Shown piece after piece: positions 16,076 through 27,200 of a DNA stretch of 61,751 nucleotides (the stretch's first letter is position 1; every line of letters begins with the position of its first letter). Made by a program: the position numbers and the translations under genes. This DNA is from a bacterium. Its GTDB lineage: Bacteria; Arandabacterota; Arandabacteria; Arandabacterales; Arandabacteraceae. The notes beneath the pieces were generated by a model. It had not been told where the DNA came from. It searched no databases and saw only the letters and a program-made list of their open reading frames with translations. Location: positions 1 through 61,751 of the forward strand of contig JALGZP010000017.1 in assembly GCA_025774845.1 (NCBI GenBank), read 5' to 3'.

Positions 16076-19000
16076 TTATCTAGATATTACGACCTTCCGC
16101 GTCACTTCGTCATGTCCGAGCTGGAGTTTCAGGAAGTACACACCAGTCCCGACTTCACCATCGCCGGTCCACTCGACGGCGTGATAACCGGCCGTGAGAG
16201 AACCGTCAACAAGCCTTGTTACAAGTCGACCCGACACATCGTAAACCGCCATGCCGACCCAGCCATTGCGAGGGACACCGAACTTGATCGTCGTCCGGCC
16301 CGTGAATGGGTTCGGCATATTGCCGGTGATAACCAGGCCGGCAGGGATATCTCTTTCCCTACTCACTCCGGCCAGCGGATCGCATACTTCGAAGTCGGTA
16401 TCGCTCATGTCTTCGCCATCGTTGCCTGCACTGTCATAGGCAATCACCTTGATACAGGCAGCAAGGGTAACCTGCGAGGCGACCGGCCACGGATACACGC
16501 CGTCGTTGGCCTCACCGGTTACCAGGGTGTCATCGAACGTCGATCCGCCATCGGTAGAGAGCACGATACTGATCGAGGTGACCCCTATGTTGTCGGTTGC
16601 GTTCCACTTGATGTCGTAAGTTAGCCCGATATCCCATATCTCGCCGCCGTTGGGCTGCGTGACCGTAACCGAGGGCGAGCCCCCGTCAACAATTGTGAAA
16701 TCGCCATCGCTGATGTCTTCACCGTCATTCCCGGCTGCATCATAAGCAATCACCTTCACGCGGGCCTGGGTTGTCGGCGCTACATCCACCTGCCAGGGAT
16801 ACACCCCGTCATCGGTCTCGCCTGTGGCTATTGTATGGGGATACGTTGCACCACCGTCACTCGAAAGCAGAATGTCGACTGTGGTCACGCCGATGTTGTC
16901 CGTTGCGTTCCACGTGATATCGAAGAAACTGTCGATGGCCCAGGTCTCGCCACCATCAGGTTGCGTGACCGTTACATTGGGATCTGTGGCATCAGCGATT
17001 GTGAAGTCGGTGTCGCTTGTATCCTCTCCGTCGTTGCCCGCAGCGTCATAAGCCACAACCTTCACGCGAGCCTGGGTCGTGGCCGCCACGTCCACCTGCC
17101 AGGGATACACGCCATCATTGGACTCACCGGTGGCAATCGTATGAGGATACGTTGCTCCGCCATCACTCGAGAGTAGAATGTCCACTGATGTCACGCCGAC
17201 GTTGTCACTCGCCGACCACGTTATGTCGAAGAAACTGTCGATGGCCCAGATCTCACTACCATTAGGTTGGGTAACTGTTACATTGGGATCAGTACCGTCG
17301 GCTACAGTGAAGTCGGCGTCACTTATATCCTCACCATCATTGCCTGCTGCGTCATAGGCCACAACCTTCACACGCGCTTGAGTGGTCGGATCTACATCCA
17401 CCTGCCAGGGATACACACCGTCATTGGACTCGCCCGTGGCAATCGTATAGGGATAGGTAGCTCCGCCATCACTCGAAAGCAGTATATCCACCGAGGTCAC
17501 GCCCATGTTGTCGGTAGCCGACCAGGTGATGTCGAAGAAACTGTCGACATTCCATGTCTCACCACCATTGGGCTGCGTCACTGTAACATTCGGATTGGTG
17601 CTATCGATGATCTCGAAGTCGCTGTCACTCTCATCCTCACCGCTATTCATCGCCGCATCATACGCGACAACCTTGACACGCGCTTCGGTTGTTGGTGATA
17701 CATCCACCTGCCAGGGATACACACCGTCGTTGGCCTCAGCCGCAGATATGGTGTGCGGGTAGGTGCCTCCACCGTCGGTCGAGAGCAGTATATCCACCGA
17801 GGTCACGCCGACGTTGTCCGTGGCGTTCCAGGTGATGTCGAAGAAACTGTCGACGGCCCAGGTCTCACCACCGTTGGGCTGGGTGACCGTAACAGCAGGA
17901 TCCTGGGTATCACCGGCCTGAACGTTGGCCGAGCCTTCATGCGGAATGTAATTGTGTTTCGTAACTGTTACATACATAGTCCCGGTCGTTGTGGGAATGG
18001 GTGTGAAACTCGCGACGCCCGAGGCATTGGTCTGGCCAACCATGTAGACCTCGGTATCCTTCCACAGGCAAACCGTGGCACCTTCTAAAGGTGCCCCCGA
18101 TGTTACCGTCACGTCGAAGGGTGACGCACCGGTGGGAAGGGTGCCGTTATGCACGACACTTATTGATGTCGGGTTGTCGGTCCAGACGGGCAGCTCCGGA
18201 TCGCCAAAGAGGTTCGAGCTGAACATATTCTTGCGCGAGGCGTAATCGATATCCGGACCATAATCACCCGACCAGAGGGTGCTGAAGTCCATAGCGTAGT
18301 GATACTTGTTGTCACCGTGAATCTGGCCCATTCTGGTCTTCCCATTCGAGAAGATCTCCTCCCACCATCTGTACTCCTGACCCTGGTTCCACGGCCAGTC
18401 CGGATCATCCCAGCCGACGCAGTAGTAGCTGGTCCTGCTTGAGGCCACCGCCCCGATACCCCAGTTTGCAATGACATAGTCCCCGAAGCACTGGCTGGTC
18501 CGGTCGAACTCACCTGCAAGACAGGCACCAACCAGAACAAAAGGTTTCTCGTTTCCTGTCGGCGGATTGTAGGACTGTGTTGCGAGGTCTTCCCACTGGC
18601 CCTCGGGATCCTGGTAGTAACCATCACCATCATCCCAGGCCCAGAGAAGCCTGTAATTGCCGAGGTAGTTTCCATGACCGCTGGGGAAGGCAAAGCCACA
18701 GCCAACACCCACGCGGCTTTCGAAATTCGTGGCGGTTAGCGGGTAATCATAGGCGTAGGATGTGGGGAAAATCCCGCCGGTTTCGTAGAGCCGTTCATAG
18801 GTTACGCCGGCGGAGCTGAGAAAATCACTCTGCACCCACTGCGCGACGGCAGCCATGTCGGTGGGATCATAACCCGGCTCGGGGAAGTTGGCGAAGGCGG
18901 ATCCAAACACCGCCCGCTTCGGCCAGCTTCCGGTGGGCGGGGTCTTCTCATACGAGATGATATTGTTGACTATTGTCTCCACTTCCGTGGCAGAGCGGCT

Positions 19001-20083
19001 GGCTATCCGGCCGACATAGGTGTCCGGGAGCCAGGTGATAGTATCGACGAGGTATTCACCGTAGACATGGTCGTCGTTCGTGTCCCAGTCGTATGACGCA
19101 CCTATCGCGCCATCCACCACATCCGAGTAGTAGTAGTCGCACGGCACCTGATCTCCGTCCTCGCTGTCACACATCCGCGCGGGTATGATATTGCTGTCCC
19201 CGAGCAGTAGCACGTAGTCGAACCGCGGGGTGCTGCTGTCGAGACGCAGGAAGTTTCTTATCTTCTCCTGTGTGTCATAGCCTGAGTAGGTGCTTTCAAT
19301 CCACGAAAGCATGTAGACTCCCGTGGGCACGCCCTTCTTGGTCTTCCAGGCAGCAAGTGTTTCGGCCTGAGTCTGAAAAGTCGAAGTGGTGATAATCGCA
19401 TACTGCGGATCGTTGAGATCGTACAGCGGCCTTGGAGGCGATGCCATCAAAGGGTCGTTGGCCTCGTCGTAGTTCTCGATTACCTGGGCTGCGAGGGGCT
19501 CAAAACTCCCCGAGCGCTCTCTGAACGCCATGTTCTCGGATGCCTGCATACTCACAGGCATGTAGTAGGTGACGTCAATCGAATAGGATCTAACGAACTC
19601 GATCTCCCCTTGCCCCGAGATATACTGGAGCGGTGAGAGTGCGATCTCGACCACGCGATGGCCGCGGAGCATTCTCTCTCCCATATAGCGATAGGTCCTG
19701 GCCGGTATGAGATCGGGGATCTGCTCGGGTGCAGCCGGGGGAACATAGTCCGGATCGCCAAGAAGCAGCGGCGGTGTCCTCATGAGATAGTCGGAGAAAG
19801 CCCCAAGTGACTGCCTTGCTCCGGGTATGACGGTGACCTGTACACGGGTTGCCGCAAACGGTATCTCAAAGTTGACCTTTTTGGTTGGAAGCACAGGGTA
19901 GTACGGAGTGGTGCTCGATCCGAATCCTTCGATTGCGTAGTAGACGCCTGCCTCCAGCGTCCTGAGCCGTGGCTCCGGTACGTCATAGGTGAATGTGCTT
20001 ACATCCGCGCGTGATGTCCCCGCACCTGTAAGGAGGATTGAGACCAGTACAAGGCAAACAAGGGTAAGAAGCGTGCGTCTCAT
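16076..20083 (-). CDS. Gingipain-like C25 cysteine protease with five Ig-like repeats and FlgD-like C-terminus
   Basis: A 1335-residue secreted protein. ATG 20083 is used because GGAGG lies just upstream; the open frame continues to 20185 with no sense. Order: signal peptide; a propeptide-like region to about residue 250; a C25 peptidase domain with the catalytic dyad H470 (P-S-G-H-G-N) and C521 (V-G-A-C-L-A-G); an Ig-like linker; five near-identical 102-residue repeats of the T-V-T-Q-P-N-G-G-E-x-W type (Kre9/Knh-like Ig fold); and a C-terminal FlgD-like domain (N-P-F-T-G-R-T-T-I-K-F; Y-D-V-S-G-R; G-V-Y-F-L-K-L). It probably degrades extracellular protein and is exported by a C-terminal-domain route. 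The leader contains a terminator-like hairpin. Its target is unknown. Confidence 0.9.
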   Translation of the reverse strand: MRRTLLTLVCLVLVSILLTGAGTSRADVSTFTYDVPEPRLRTLEAGVYYAIEGFGSSTTPYYPVLPTKKVNFEIPFAATRVQVTVIPGARQSLGAFSDYLMRTPPLLLGDPDYVPPAAPEQIPDLIPARTYRYMGERMLRGHRVVEIALSPLQYISGQGEIEFVRSYSIDVTYYMPVSMQASENMAFRERSGSFEPLAAQVIENYDEANDPLMASPPRPLYDLNDPQYAIITTSTFQTQAETLAAWKTKKGVPTGVYMLSWIESTYSGYDTQEKIRNFLRLDSSTPRFDYVLLLGDSNIIPARMCDSEDGDQVPCDYYYSDVVDGAIGASYDWDTNDDHVYGEYLVDTITWLPDTYVGRIASRSATEVETIVNNIISYEKTPPTGSWPKRAVFGSAFANFPEPGYDPTDMAAVAQWVQSDFLSSAGVTYERLYETGGIFPTSYAYDYPLTATNFESRVGVGCGFAFPSGHGNYLGNYRLLWAWDDGDGYYQDPEGQWEDLATQSYNPPTGNEKPFVLVGACLAGEFDRTSQCFGDYVIANWGIGAVASSRTSYYCVGWDDPDWPWNQGQEYRWWEEIFSNGKTRMGQIHGDNKYHYAMDFSTLWSGDYGPDIDYASRKNMFSSNLFGDPELPVWTDNPTSISVVHNGTLPTGASPFDVTVTSGAPLEGATVCLWKDTEVYMVGQTNASGVASFTPIPTTTGTMYVTVTKHNYIPHEGSANVQAGDTQDPAVTVTQPNGGETWAVDSFFDITWNATDNVGVTSVDILLSTDGGGTYPHTISAAEANDGVYPWQVDVSPTTEARVKVVAYDAAMNSGEDESDSDFEIIDSTNPNVTVTQPNGGETWNVDSFFDITWSATDNMGVTSVDILLSSDGGATYPYTIATGESNDGVYPWQVDVDPTTQARVKVVAYDAAGNDGEDISDADFTVADGTDPNVTVTQPNGSEIWAIDSFFDITWSASDNVGVTSVDILLSSDGGATYPHTIATGESNDGVYPWQVDVAATTQARVKVVAYDAAGNDGEDTSDTDFTIADATDPNVTVTQPDGGETWAIDSFFDITWNATDNIGVTTVDILLSSDGGATYPHTIATGETDDGVYPWQVDVAPTTQARVKVIAYDAAGNDGEDISDGDFTIVDGGSPSVTVTQPNGGEIWDIGLTYDIKWNATDNIGVTSISIVLSTDGGSTFDDTLVTGEANDGVYPWPVASQVTLAACIKVIAYDSAGNDGEDMSDTDFEVCDPLAGVSRERDIPAGLVITGNMPNPFTGRTTIKFGVPRNGWVGMAVYDVSGRLVTRLVDGSLTAGYHAVEWTGDGEVGTGVYFLKLQLGHDEVTRKVVISR
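16373..17902 (-). repeat. Five tandem 306-bp in-frame repeats
   Basis: Five consecutive 102-codon units begin at D/N/S-P-x-V-T-V-T-Q-P-N. Units 2, 3 and 4 are most alike, including the A-A-G-N-D-G-E-D segment; units 1 and 5 are more diverged. High similarity at DNA level suggests recent unit duplication or gene conversion. The copy number may vary among strains and is a place where short-read assembly can fail. Confidence 0.85.
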
Positions 20084-20144
20084 GCCGTGAAACCTCCTTC
20101 TGCCTCTCTGTGGCCCGCGGCACTGCTGTCCTGTCACGCTCCAG

Positions 20145-20173
20145 ATAATAAAAGAAGCCGCTTTAACGGCTTC
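20145..20173 (-). terminator. Terminator-like hairpin in the protease leader (possible attenuator)
   Basis: On the minus strand a 7-bp stem GAAGCCG/CGGCTTC (20167-20173 and 20154-20160) with a 6-base loop is followed directly by TTTTATTAT. It lies after the promoter at 20205-20233 and before the protease ATG at 20083. No minus-strand gene ends upstream, so it would act on the protease transcript itself. Confidence 0.55.
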
Positions 20174-20204
20174 ATCGGTGCTCACTCACTGTTTAATTTC
20201 ACCT

Positions 20205-20233
20205 AGTATAGCATGGGTATCTTCCCGCTTCAA
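20205..20233 (-). promoter_or_regulatory. Promoter for the gingipain-like gene
   Basis: Minus-strand TTGAAG (20228-20233) and TATACT (20205-20210) with a 17-base spacer. The predicted start near 20198 gives a leader of about 115 bases that holds the hairpin at 20145-20173. Confidence 0.7.
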
Positions 20234-20382
20234 GCTATTTCAGCTCGAACTTGACATATCCGCTCCCCGCTGCTGGCATCCGCCGGTTTCTGCCGATATC
20301 CGCAAGTCTATGCAAAACCGGCCGGCCGTTTGCGAAATGCCCAATTGCATGGCCCCGACCTGTCTGGTATTGTGGGGGCGTT

Positions 20383-21165
20383 ATGGAACACAATGACCGC
20401 TGGGATGAGATCTGGCAGGAAAAAAGCCGTGTTTCCTCTGGAAGGATAGGGTCAATCCTCGCTCGCGACGTCATCTACCGGACCGTCGTAAACATACTCC
20501 GGAAGGAAATCCCTGACGCCGGAGGCAAGCAGGTTCTTGAAACCGGTTCGGGCACCGGGCTCGTATCACTCGAACTCGCCGGGAGAGGAGCGGATGTCTT
20601 TCTCCTCGATCTTTCCCCGGATGCCATCAGGTTTTCAAGGACGGCCTTTGAGAGGGCCGGCGCCGGTCAGGAAAGCGCCCAGGCGGATATCCTCAGCCTG
20701 CCGATTAAGGATAATTCATTTGATGTCACCTGGAGCGGCGGGGTGATTGAACACTTCGAGCAGTACGATCAGATCAAGATCCTGACCGAGATGCTTCGCG
20801 TGACAAGACCCGGTGGCAAAGTGGTCGTGATCGCCCCGTCGTCAAAGGCGCGTATATACATGCTCGGCAAGCGGCATGCAGACCGTAACCGGCAGTGGCA
20901 ACCGGGTTTTGAAGTCCCGATGGCGTCGCTTGAGAGTATGGTGGACCATGTTCCGGGCAGGCTCCTGAGCGAATACCGTATAGGCTTGATGGCGGAGCTT
21001 CACTTTCTTAAGTACTACTTCGCTGGATCCCGATTCTTGAGGCTCGCCTGGTGCGGCTTTGTAGAACTCCTGAGCCTGCTCCTTTTCCCCCTCAACAACC
21101 TCCCCGGCTACCTGCTCGTATCCGTCTGGGAGCCTTCGGAAAAGTCCTTTGGTCGCTCAGGTTGA
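20383..21165 (+). CDS. Class I SAM-dependent methyltransferase
   Basis: A 261-residue protein starting at ATG 20383 (M-E-H-N-D-R-W-D-E-I-W) with a G-rich site just upstream; the open frame reaches back to 20251 but that part is not protein-like. Motif I is L-E-T-G-S-G-T-G-L-V, followed by the acidic L-D-L-S-P-D end of strand 2, A-D-I-L-S-L-P, and F-D-V-T-W-S-G-G-V-I-E-H, a standard Methyltransf_11/25 pattern. The C-terminus has a hydrophobic stretch of about 25 residues, so it may associate with membrane. The substrate is unknown; UbiE-like or polysaccharide O-methylation are both possible. It stands alone between the divergent protease and the convergent macroglobulin gene. A weak TTGCAT/TATTGT pair (20345-20373) could be its promoter. 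Confidence 0.8.
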   Translation: MEHNDRWDEIWQEKSRVSSGRIGSILARDVIYRTVVNILRKEIPDAGGKQVLETGSGTGLVSLELAGRGADVFLLDLSPDAIRFSRTAFERAGAGQESAQADILSLPIKDNSFDVTWSGGVIEHFEQYDQIKILTEMLRVTRPGGKVVVIAPSSKARIYMLGKRHADRNRQWQPGFEVPMASLESMVDHVPGRLLSEYRIGLMAELHFLKYYFAGSRFLRLAWCGFVELLSLLLFPLNNLPGYLLVSVWEPSEKSFGRSG

Positions 21166-21192
21166 CCATTTCGGGAATCCTCACAATTTGAC

Positions 21193-21263
21193 GGGGTCAG
21201 AGCTCAAAAATTGCGCGGGATACCCATCCCAACACGATCGCGCAATTTTTGAGCTCTGACCCC
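21193..21263. repeat. Perfect 24-bp inverted repeat between convergent genes (REP-like)
   Basis: Arms 21193-21216 and 21240-21263 are perfect reverse complements (GGGGTCAGAGCTC then AAAAATTGCGC), with a 23-base loop that itself contains a GGGAT/ATCCC mini-stem. A further piece of the arm (AAATTGCGC) repeats just outside at 21267-21275 and runs into the macroglobulin stop codon. No T-run follows on either strand. It may be a REP/RAYT-type palindrome or a bidirectional terminator. Confidence 0.7.
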
Positions 21264-21274
21264 AAGAAATTGCG

Positions 21275-24200
21275 CTAGTCCACCACCTTCATAATGAAGC
21301 CGGCGCTATGCGCGGTCATTTCCGGTGAATACATCGACTGGAGCGTTGCAGCGCCTATCCTGTAGACTCCCGGTTTGGTCGGCCGCAACCTGTAACGCAG
21401 GATGTATTCTCCATGCGGGAGCCAGCTTATAAAGAAGTTGGTCAGCGAATGCCGCGGTTCCTCATAAAACCCGAGAGCATCATACTTCCACCCGCTCAAG
21501 AGCGTCTCGGCTTCGAAACCGGCAGCCTTCAGGTCCTTGAGATGCATATACTCAAACTGGCTTCTTGTATTGATCTTGAGCTGCACCTCCACCTCATCAC
21601 CGACCGCAACCTCACCTCCGGAATCGATGGGCTTAAGATGGTATGCCTCGCCCTCCTTCACCCTCCTGTAGAACTTGCGCCCCAGCTCGAGCATGCCGGG
21701 CTGGGATGCTTCCGGCAGGTCGTCGGTGGAGTACGTCCACGTGAGGCTGGCGAAGGCAATTCCAGGACCCTCCTTCTCCACTCTTGCACTGCTCATGTCC
21801 GGTGTGATTTCAAAACCTGTCTCATGCCAGCGGATCGGCTCATCCAGCCAGTCATCGGCTTTGACTATAACGGAATATGTCTTTTCCCCCCACCTGGCTT
21901 TGAATGCTTCGTCACTGGCCAGCGCCCCTCTCTGGTTGAGATGATCGAGAAGCGCATATACCGCCGCGACCGATGCCTTTGTCGACTTCCATACCGTGCC
22001 CTTCCGGCTGAAGAGGAGCCACCGCACCATGCCGGGAATACGTTCATCCTCCGGTCGCAGTTCCTGCAACGTGCGTAACAGGAAGGCGTGTTTTTCGACA
22101 GTGTCGGAGTACCACACCCAGGAGTACTTCTCGGGTGTCCAGTAGACCCCGGCGACGGGGTCCTCACGTGCGCCGTCCATTGCCATATCAAGTAACTCCC
22201 CGGCGCGCCGGGCGTTACCCAGACGGAGATGCGTGTATGCCAGGTAGGCCTTGCCAAACGGCGTCATGGCATAAATGTGGCGATCGAGAAACTCCACCCA
22301 GGAGGCAGCCGCCTTATGGCCACCGGCCGCCCCGCTGAATTCCTCGGGCGAATAGGAGGTGACGACATAGGCTGCGAATGCCACGAGTGAAAGCTGGCGT
22401 TCTTCGGGTTCGAGCATCAATGGAATCTTTGAGTTTACGTACCGGAGAGCCATCTCGATCATATCCCGGGGAACATCGACGCCATAGCGCCTGGCTTCAG
22501 CCAGCCCCGAGAGAACGTACAGGGTCATGTAAGGATCGGCCTCACCCCCGGGCCACCACGGGAAGGCGCCGTTTGCGAGCTGGGCGGATCGCAACCGGGA
22601 GAGGTTTGTCTCCTTGTGCCGCTTGACTATCTCCGGATCGAGCATATCGATCACCGGCCATGGCACCGGGCGCCCCTCGGATTGCCAGACCCACGGCGTT
22701 TCCATGAGTGTCATCAAGCGCCTCGGATCGTCCTTCTCCCAGGCCGGGGAGAGCGTCTTCCGGTCGGGGATTTTGTCCAGCGCATCACGGATAGCCGGGT
22801 ACTTGTTGTAGACCTCATTGACGATGCTTAGGGGTACATACCTGTTGAGGATCTGCTCGACACATCCGTGGGGGTATTCAATCAGGAACGGGATCGTGTT
22901 TATTATGCTTAAGGCCAATTGCGGATCGATCTGGAGCACCATAGATTCGTTGATCCTGGTCGGATCGTCCTTAGGCGTGATCTCAAGTGTCTTGGTCTCG
23001 CTCCCCGACAGCGTGATGAATGCGGATTCGATCAGGCGCTGCCTCGAGGGAAGTATCGGGAGTTCCCGCTCTTCGGCATCTGAAAGATCATCCGTTACGG
23101 CCACCACCCTGACCTTGTACGTGGTTACCCCATGGGGTACGTCTATCAGCCAGTTGAAGCTCTCGAGGCTGTGGGGCTTGATTTCGAAGTGCTTCCTGGT
23201 GTCGGTGAGATTGATCTTCCCATCGATCTTGTCACCGTCTTCGGTCACCTCGATGAACACCTCGCCCTTGAGCACCCTGCCGGACTCGTTATGGACGATC
23301 GCGGTTATTGTGCCCTTGTCTTTCTCCCTGAAGAACCTGGGAATATCAGCACGTACCATAAGGTCCTTGCGGGTGACCGTCTCCTCGACGAGCGTGCCCT
23401 CTTTGGCGTCAGTAGTCAGCGCAAATACCTTTATCTTCCAGCTCGTGAGCTGCTCCGGCGCTGTGAAGGTAAAGCGCCCGCTCCCGGTCTTTGCCGCTGT
23501 AACGATATGCGGTTCGAAGAACGCCGTGTCGGCGAACTTCTCGCGTGTCTTGACGTCCGCCGCGGTATCTTCACCTCCGAGTGCGTCCGCCATAGGCGGG
23601 ACCTCGGCTTCAGCCATCATCGCCATCGGCATACTCACGGCGGCATTGAAGGAGACAGAACCCACCTCATCCATCGCGTCGGCCCGTCCACCCCGTATGT
23701 ACCTCCCCGCTTTCCGATAGATGCCCCCATCCGCCCACGTCCGTGCCGTACGCAGGCCCGGAGGAGACGGCTCGGCAGGGGAGCGCCTGAAGGAACGTAA
23801 CACCTTCTCGAGCAGCCCCTGGGTAATGGGAAAACAGTATACTGATGGATCAAACACCGAGCTGTGACATGAAAGCGACGTCCGCAGCGTATAGAGTGCA
23901 TCCAACCAGCTGGAGTGACCGGTCACATAGTATTCCAGAGAACGGTCGTACATCAGCGCAAGCACTTCACCCCTGGCCGGCTTCCCCCCGGCATCTCTGA
24001 GGTTGACCCCCCAGGTGTACTCCTCACCGGGTTTGAGCTCTTCGTCGAAGGGTTCGAGAGTTACCTCAAGCTTCTTCTCGCCCCAGGGCACCGAGATCGT
24101 CGTTTGCCCGTAGCGGAGGGCAAGGTCCTTGACCCCGAACCACTTGAGACCGAAGCCGCCCTTCATCCGCTCGGTCACCGGAATCTCGATAAGTCTTACA

Positions 24201-27200
24201 GGCTGGTCCCCGTCGATGAAGTGACGACTGATAAGGTGTTCGCCGCCCCAGATCTCGACATGGTACTGACCCGAACCAAACCCCGAACCGATTATGAACC
24301 TGGCCATCTCGCCCGTTTTGTACGCATCCCTCTCAACAAGCGTTACGGTAGCAGCATTCACGGGGACCGCGGTCTCGGTGTCCCTTGCCACAACGAAGAT
24401 CCTGGCCTGGCTTACCTCATCACCCCAGTCGGCGGTCGATTTCTGGACTATCCTGTATGTTCCCTGGGGGAGTGATTCCAGACGTATCGGACCTTCGCCA
24501 TCCTTGTCATGATCGACGCTCCCTTCGGCGACCAGGTCCCCGTTGGGAACATCCTTGAGTTGTACATCAAGCGGCGGCTGCCAGAGCCAGGAACCCCGGT
24601 AAGGTCTGTAACCCGTATCACCCGCAGGCGTATCCATCGTATCTGCAAGAGTGTAGACCTCATAGGTACTCCCACCCGGAGCGGGGGTATCATTTACGGT
24701 CAGCCGCTTTGTCGTGATTTCGATCCGTTCCTTCTCAAGGAAGAATCCTCTGTCGGGCTCGATTACCAGGAAGATGGGAACCTTTGCAGCTTTATACGAT
24801 TCCCGGGCCTCAATCGTCCTGCCGCCTGAATCCCTTGCGTCGACCTCGACCACGAACTGTGTGATATCCGGGATGTGGCCGGAATACTGGTTGGGCTGGG
24901 GTGTCGGTGTAAACGTGATCAGGAAGTTGCCGTCGTTGTCGGTCTTGACCTCGCCGGCCGCTATCTCATTTGCACCACTTGAGAAGTGCTCCCCAAACCA
25001 GTAGCGATAGAAGTAGGGGATGTAACTCCTGCGCGTGATCCGATACGTGACCGGTGCATCCGGTACGGGACCACCGAAGTAGTAGCTGGCCTCACCGGTG
25101 ATCTCGACCTCCTGGCCATATCTCCACGGCTTCTCTGCGGGTTTGAGCTCTATCTCGAACTCCGGCCGCTTGTATTCCTCCACCGAGAAGCTGGTATGTA
25201 TATCGTTGCCGAAGCGCCCGTCTGAGCACGTGGCTCGGAGACTATATCTTCCGAGGAGGCGGCCGTGCGGTATCTTGAATTCCACCGCGGCGGTACCGTA
25301 TTCACCCAGCGCGACAGTTTCGGTGAAGAACTCCTTGCCGTTGGTATCCCGGGCCGAGAACTCTACGTCATGTCCTCCAGCAAGTGACCGGAAACCCTCA
25401 GCCCACCTTCTGACCACAACTACCTTCGCCTTGACTGTGTGACCCGGCTGGTAGATTGGCCTGTCCGTTTCAAGGAAGAGCCGGAGTGGATTGGGAGGAT
25501 AGTAACCGAAGCCCAGATCGTAACCCCAGTAGGACAGAGAATTCTCGAACCCGGCAAGCGGATCTATCCTGTGGTGGTTGTCACTACCGGGCGCCACGTG
25601 AACAGCCCGCGGTAACGCAGCGAATCCGACGTCGTCGGTGCTCAGAGACAGCTCGTGCGGCCAGACATCAATATGGGCTCCCGGGACAGGCCTCCCGGTT
25701 CTTGCATCCAGCGTATAGAAACGAAAGATATCGTCGTAAATTCTGGCAGGCCCGTCGTCATCCAGCACGGCATAGTAGGCATCAAGGGATCTCGTGGTAA
25801 CACCCGAGGACCCTATGAGCACAAGATTGGTGACATTGAGAAAACTCGTGCACAGAAGCGCGCCACCGATTTCAAACGACTCATCCCCGCAGGCACATAC
25901 GAGATAGATCCCGGTTTCAAGCGGCGGCGGGCTTTCTTCCAGCGTGAGCTGCTGGTAATCCCCCCGGTCCCCGGTTTTGAGTGTCCATGTCGCTTCCGGG
26001 TCTCTTCCTGAAAGATATGATTTGAGCCATTTCTTACCCCAGTCATAGCGCATCCAGTTCCCGCCGAGGAGGTCCGCCCAGCCGTCAAACTTCGTATACG
26101 ACCTGCCGTAATCTTCACTCCGGGAATCGGTATATTCACGTCTCACTTCGTCGGGGGACAACCTGTAGAGACGGAAGTGCACTTGCTTAAGGTTCTTTGC
26201 CGTGACCGTGAGCGCCCCTTTGGCGGGAGGCATGACCGTTTTCACTCCGAGACTGAGCGACGGCATCTCAATCCTCAAGCGGAGAGCTTCGGCACGACGG
26301 CTGGCGTGGGTGCCGCCGAACTTGCGCTCTATCTCTCTCGCGAGGTTCACCGCCTCAACCAGTTTGCCCTCGCCGCTGAGTATTTGCACCACTTCATAGC
26401 CTGCCTCGGCCCTTGCCTCATCCGTCTGGAAACCATCCATCCACCCCAGCAGGATCTGCTTGATCACATCTCTGTATGCGCGGAGATCTTCGTGGTCATA
26501 CACGGTCTCATCCGGCGCAAGATCGGCCAGATCAAAGAGATGCGGAAACCTGAGCGGAAGCATGAGCCGCCGCAGCTTCCAGCGCTCGCGCGCCTCTGAT
26601 CTCCCACGTCCCCTCATGCGGGTCGCTTCCTCCATCAGTTCAGCCGCAAGCAGTGCTGGAGGATCCTTGAGGTCGACCTCGCGGTCGAAGTCTTCGACCA
26701 TGAGAATCTCTGCCCTCGGCTTGATACCCCCCTCGGAATCGTCTGAATCCTCTTCCGTCAAGAGGTAGTTGGTCCATGCAAAGATCAGGTAGTCGAGCAG
26801 GGTCGGGTACATGTCGAAATCGACATTTTCTAGATCGAGGAAGTAGCCTTCCCTGCGTGTGTACATCTTCAGGAGTTGGGTACGCAGATCCCATAACCCG
26901 ATATATGCCTCGCGTATCTCATCAAGTATTTCACCGCGGGTAAGCCGGAATACATCACCATCTTCGTCCTCGATCACATCATCACGCTGGATGTACGAAT
27001 ACTGGTCCTGGAAATTCCTGAGCATCTCGGACTTGAGAATCAGGAAACGCGCAAGATGGACAGGTTTGGTTGGCGGTTCCCTGTCCAGCAACCGCTCAGC
27101 CGCCTCACCATAGCGGTAGAGGTGGGCCAGGGACTCGCATACACGGAAGAAGGCTTTCTCACGGGTTTCCGTAACCCGGGTTTCTTCGTAAACGGCTTCA

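Noticed and set aside
16373-17902. CRISPR-like or mobile array
   Set aside because: Units are 306 bp, in frame and encode Ig-like domains; there are no spacers.
20251-20279. TTGACA at 20251 as promoter for the methyltransferase
   Set aside because: No -10 box follows at 16-18 bases (only TGGCAT), so support is poor.
20251-20382. In-frame extension of the methyltransferase upstream of ATG 20383
   Set aside because: The translated stretch is not protein-like and the G-rich ribosome site and E-H-N-D start favour 20383.
22818-23720. Long plus-strand open frame opposite the macroglobulin gene
   Set aside because: It is a shadow of the minus-strand gene, is Ser/Leu-rich with no motif, and has no ribosome site.
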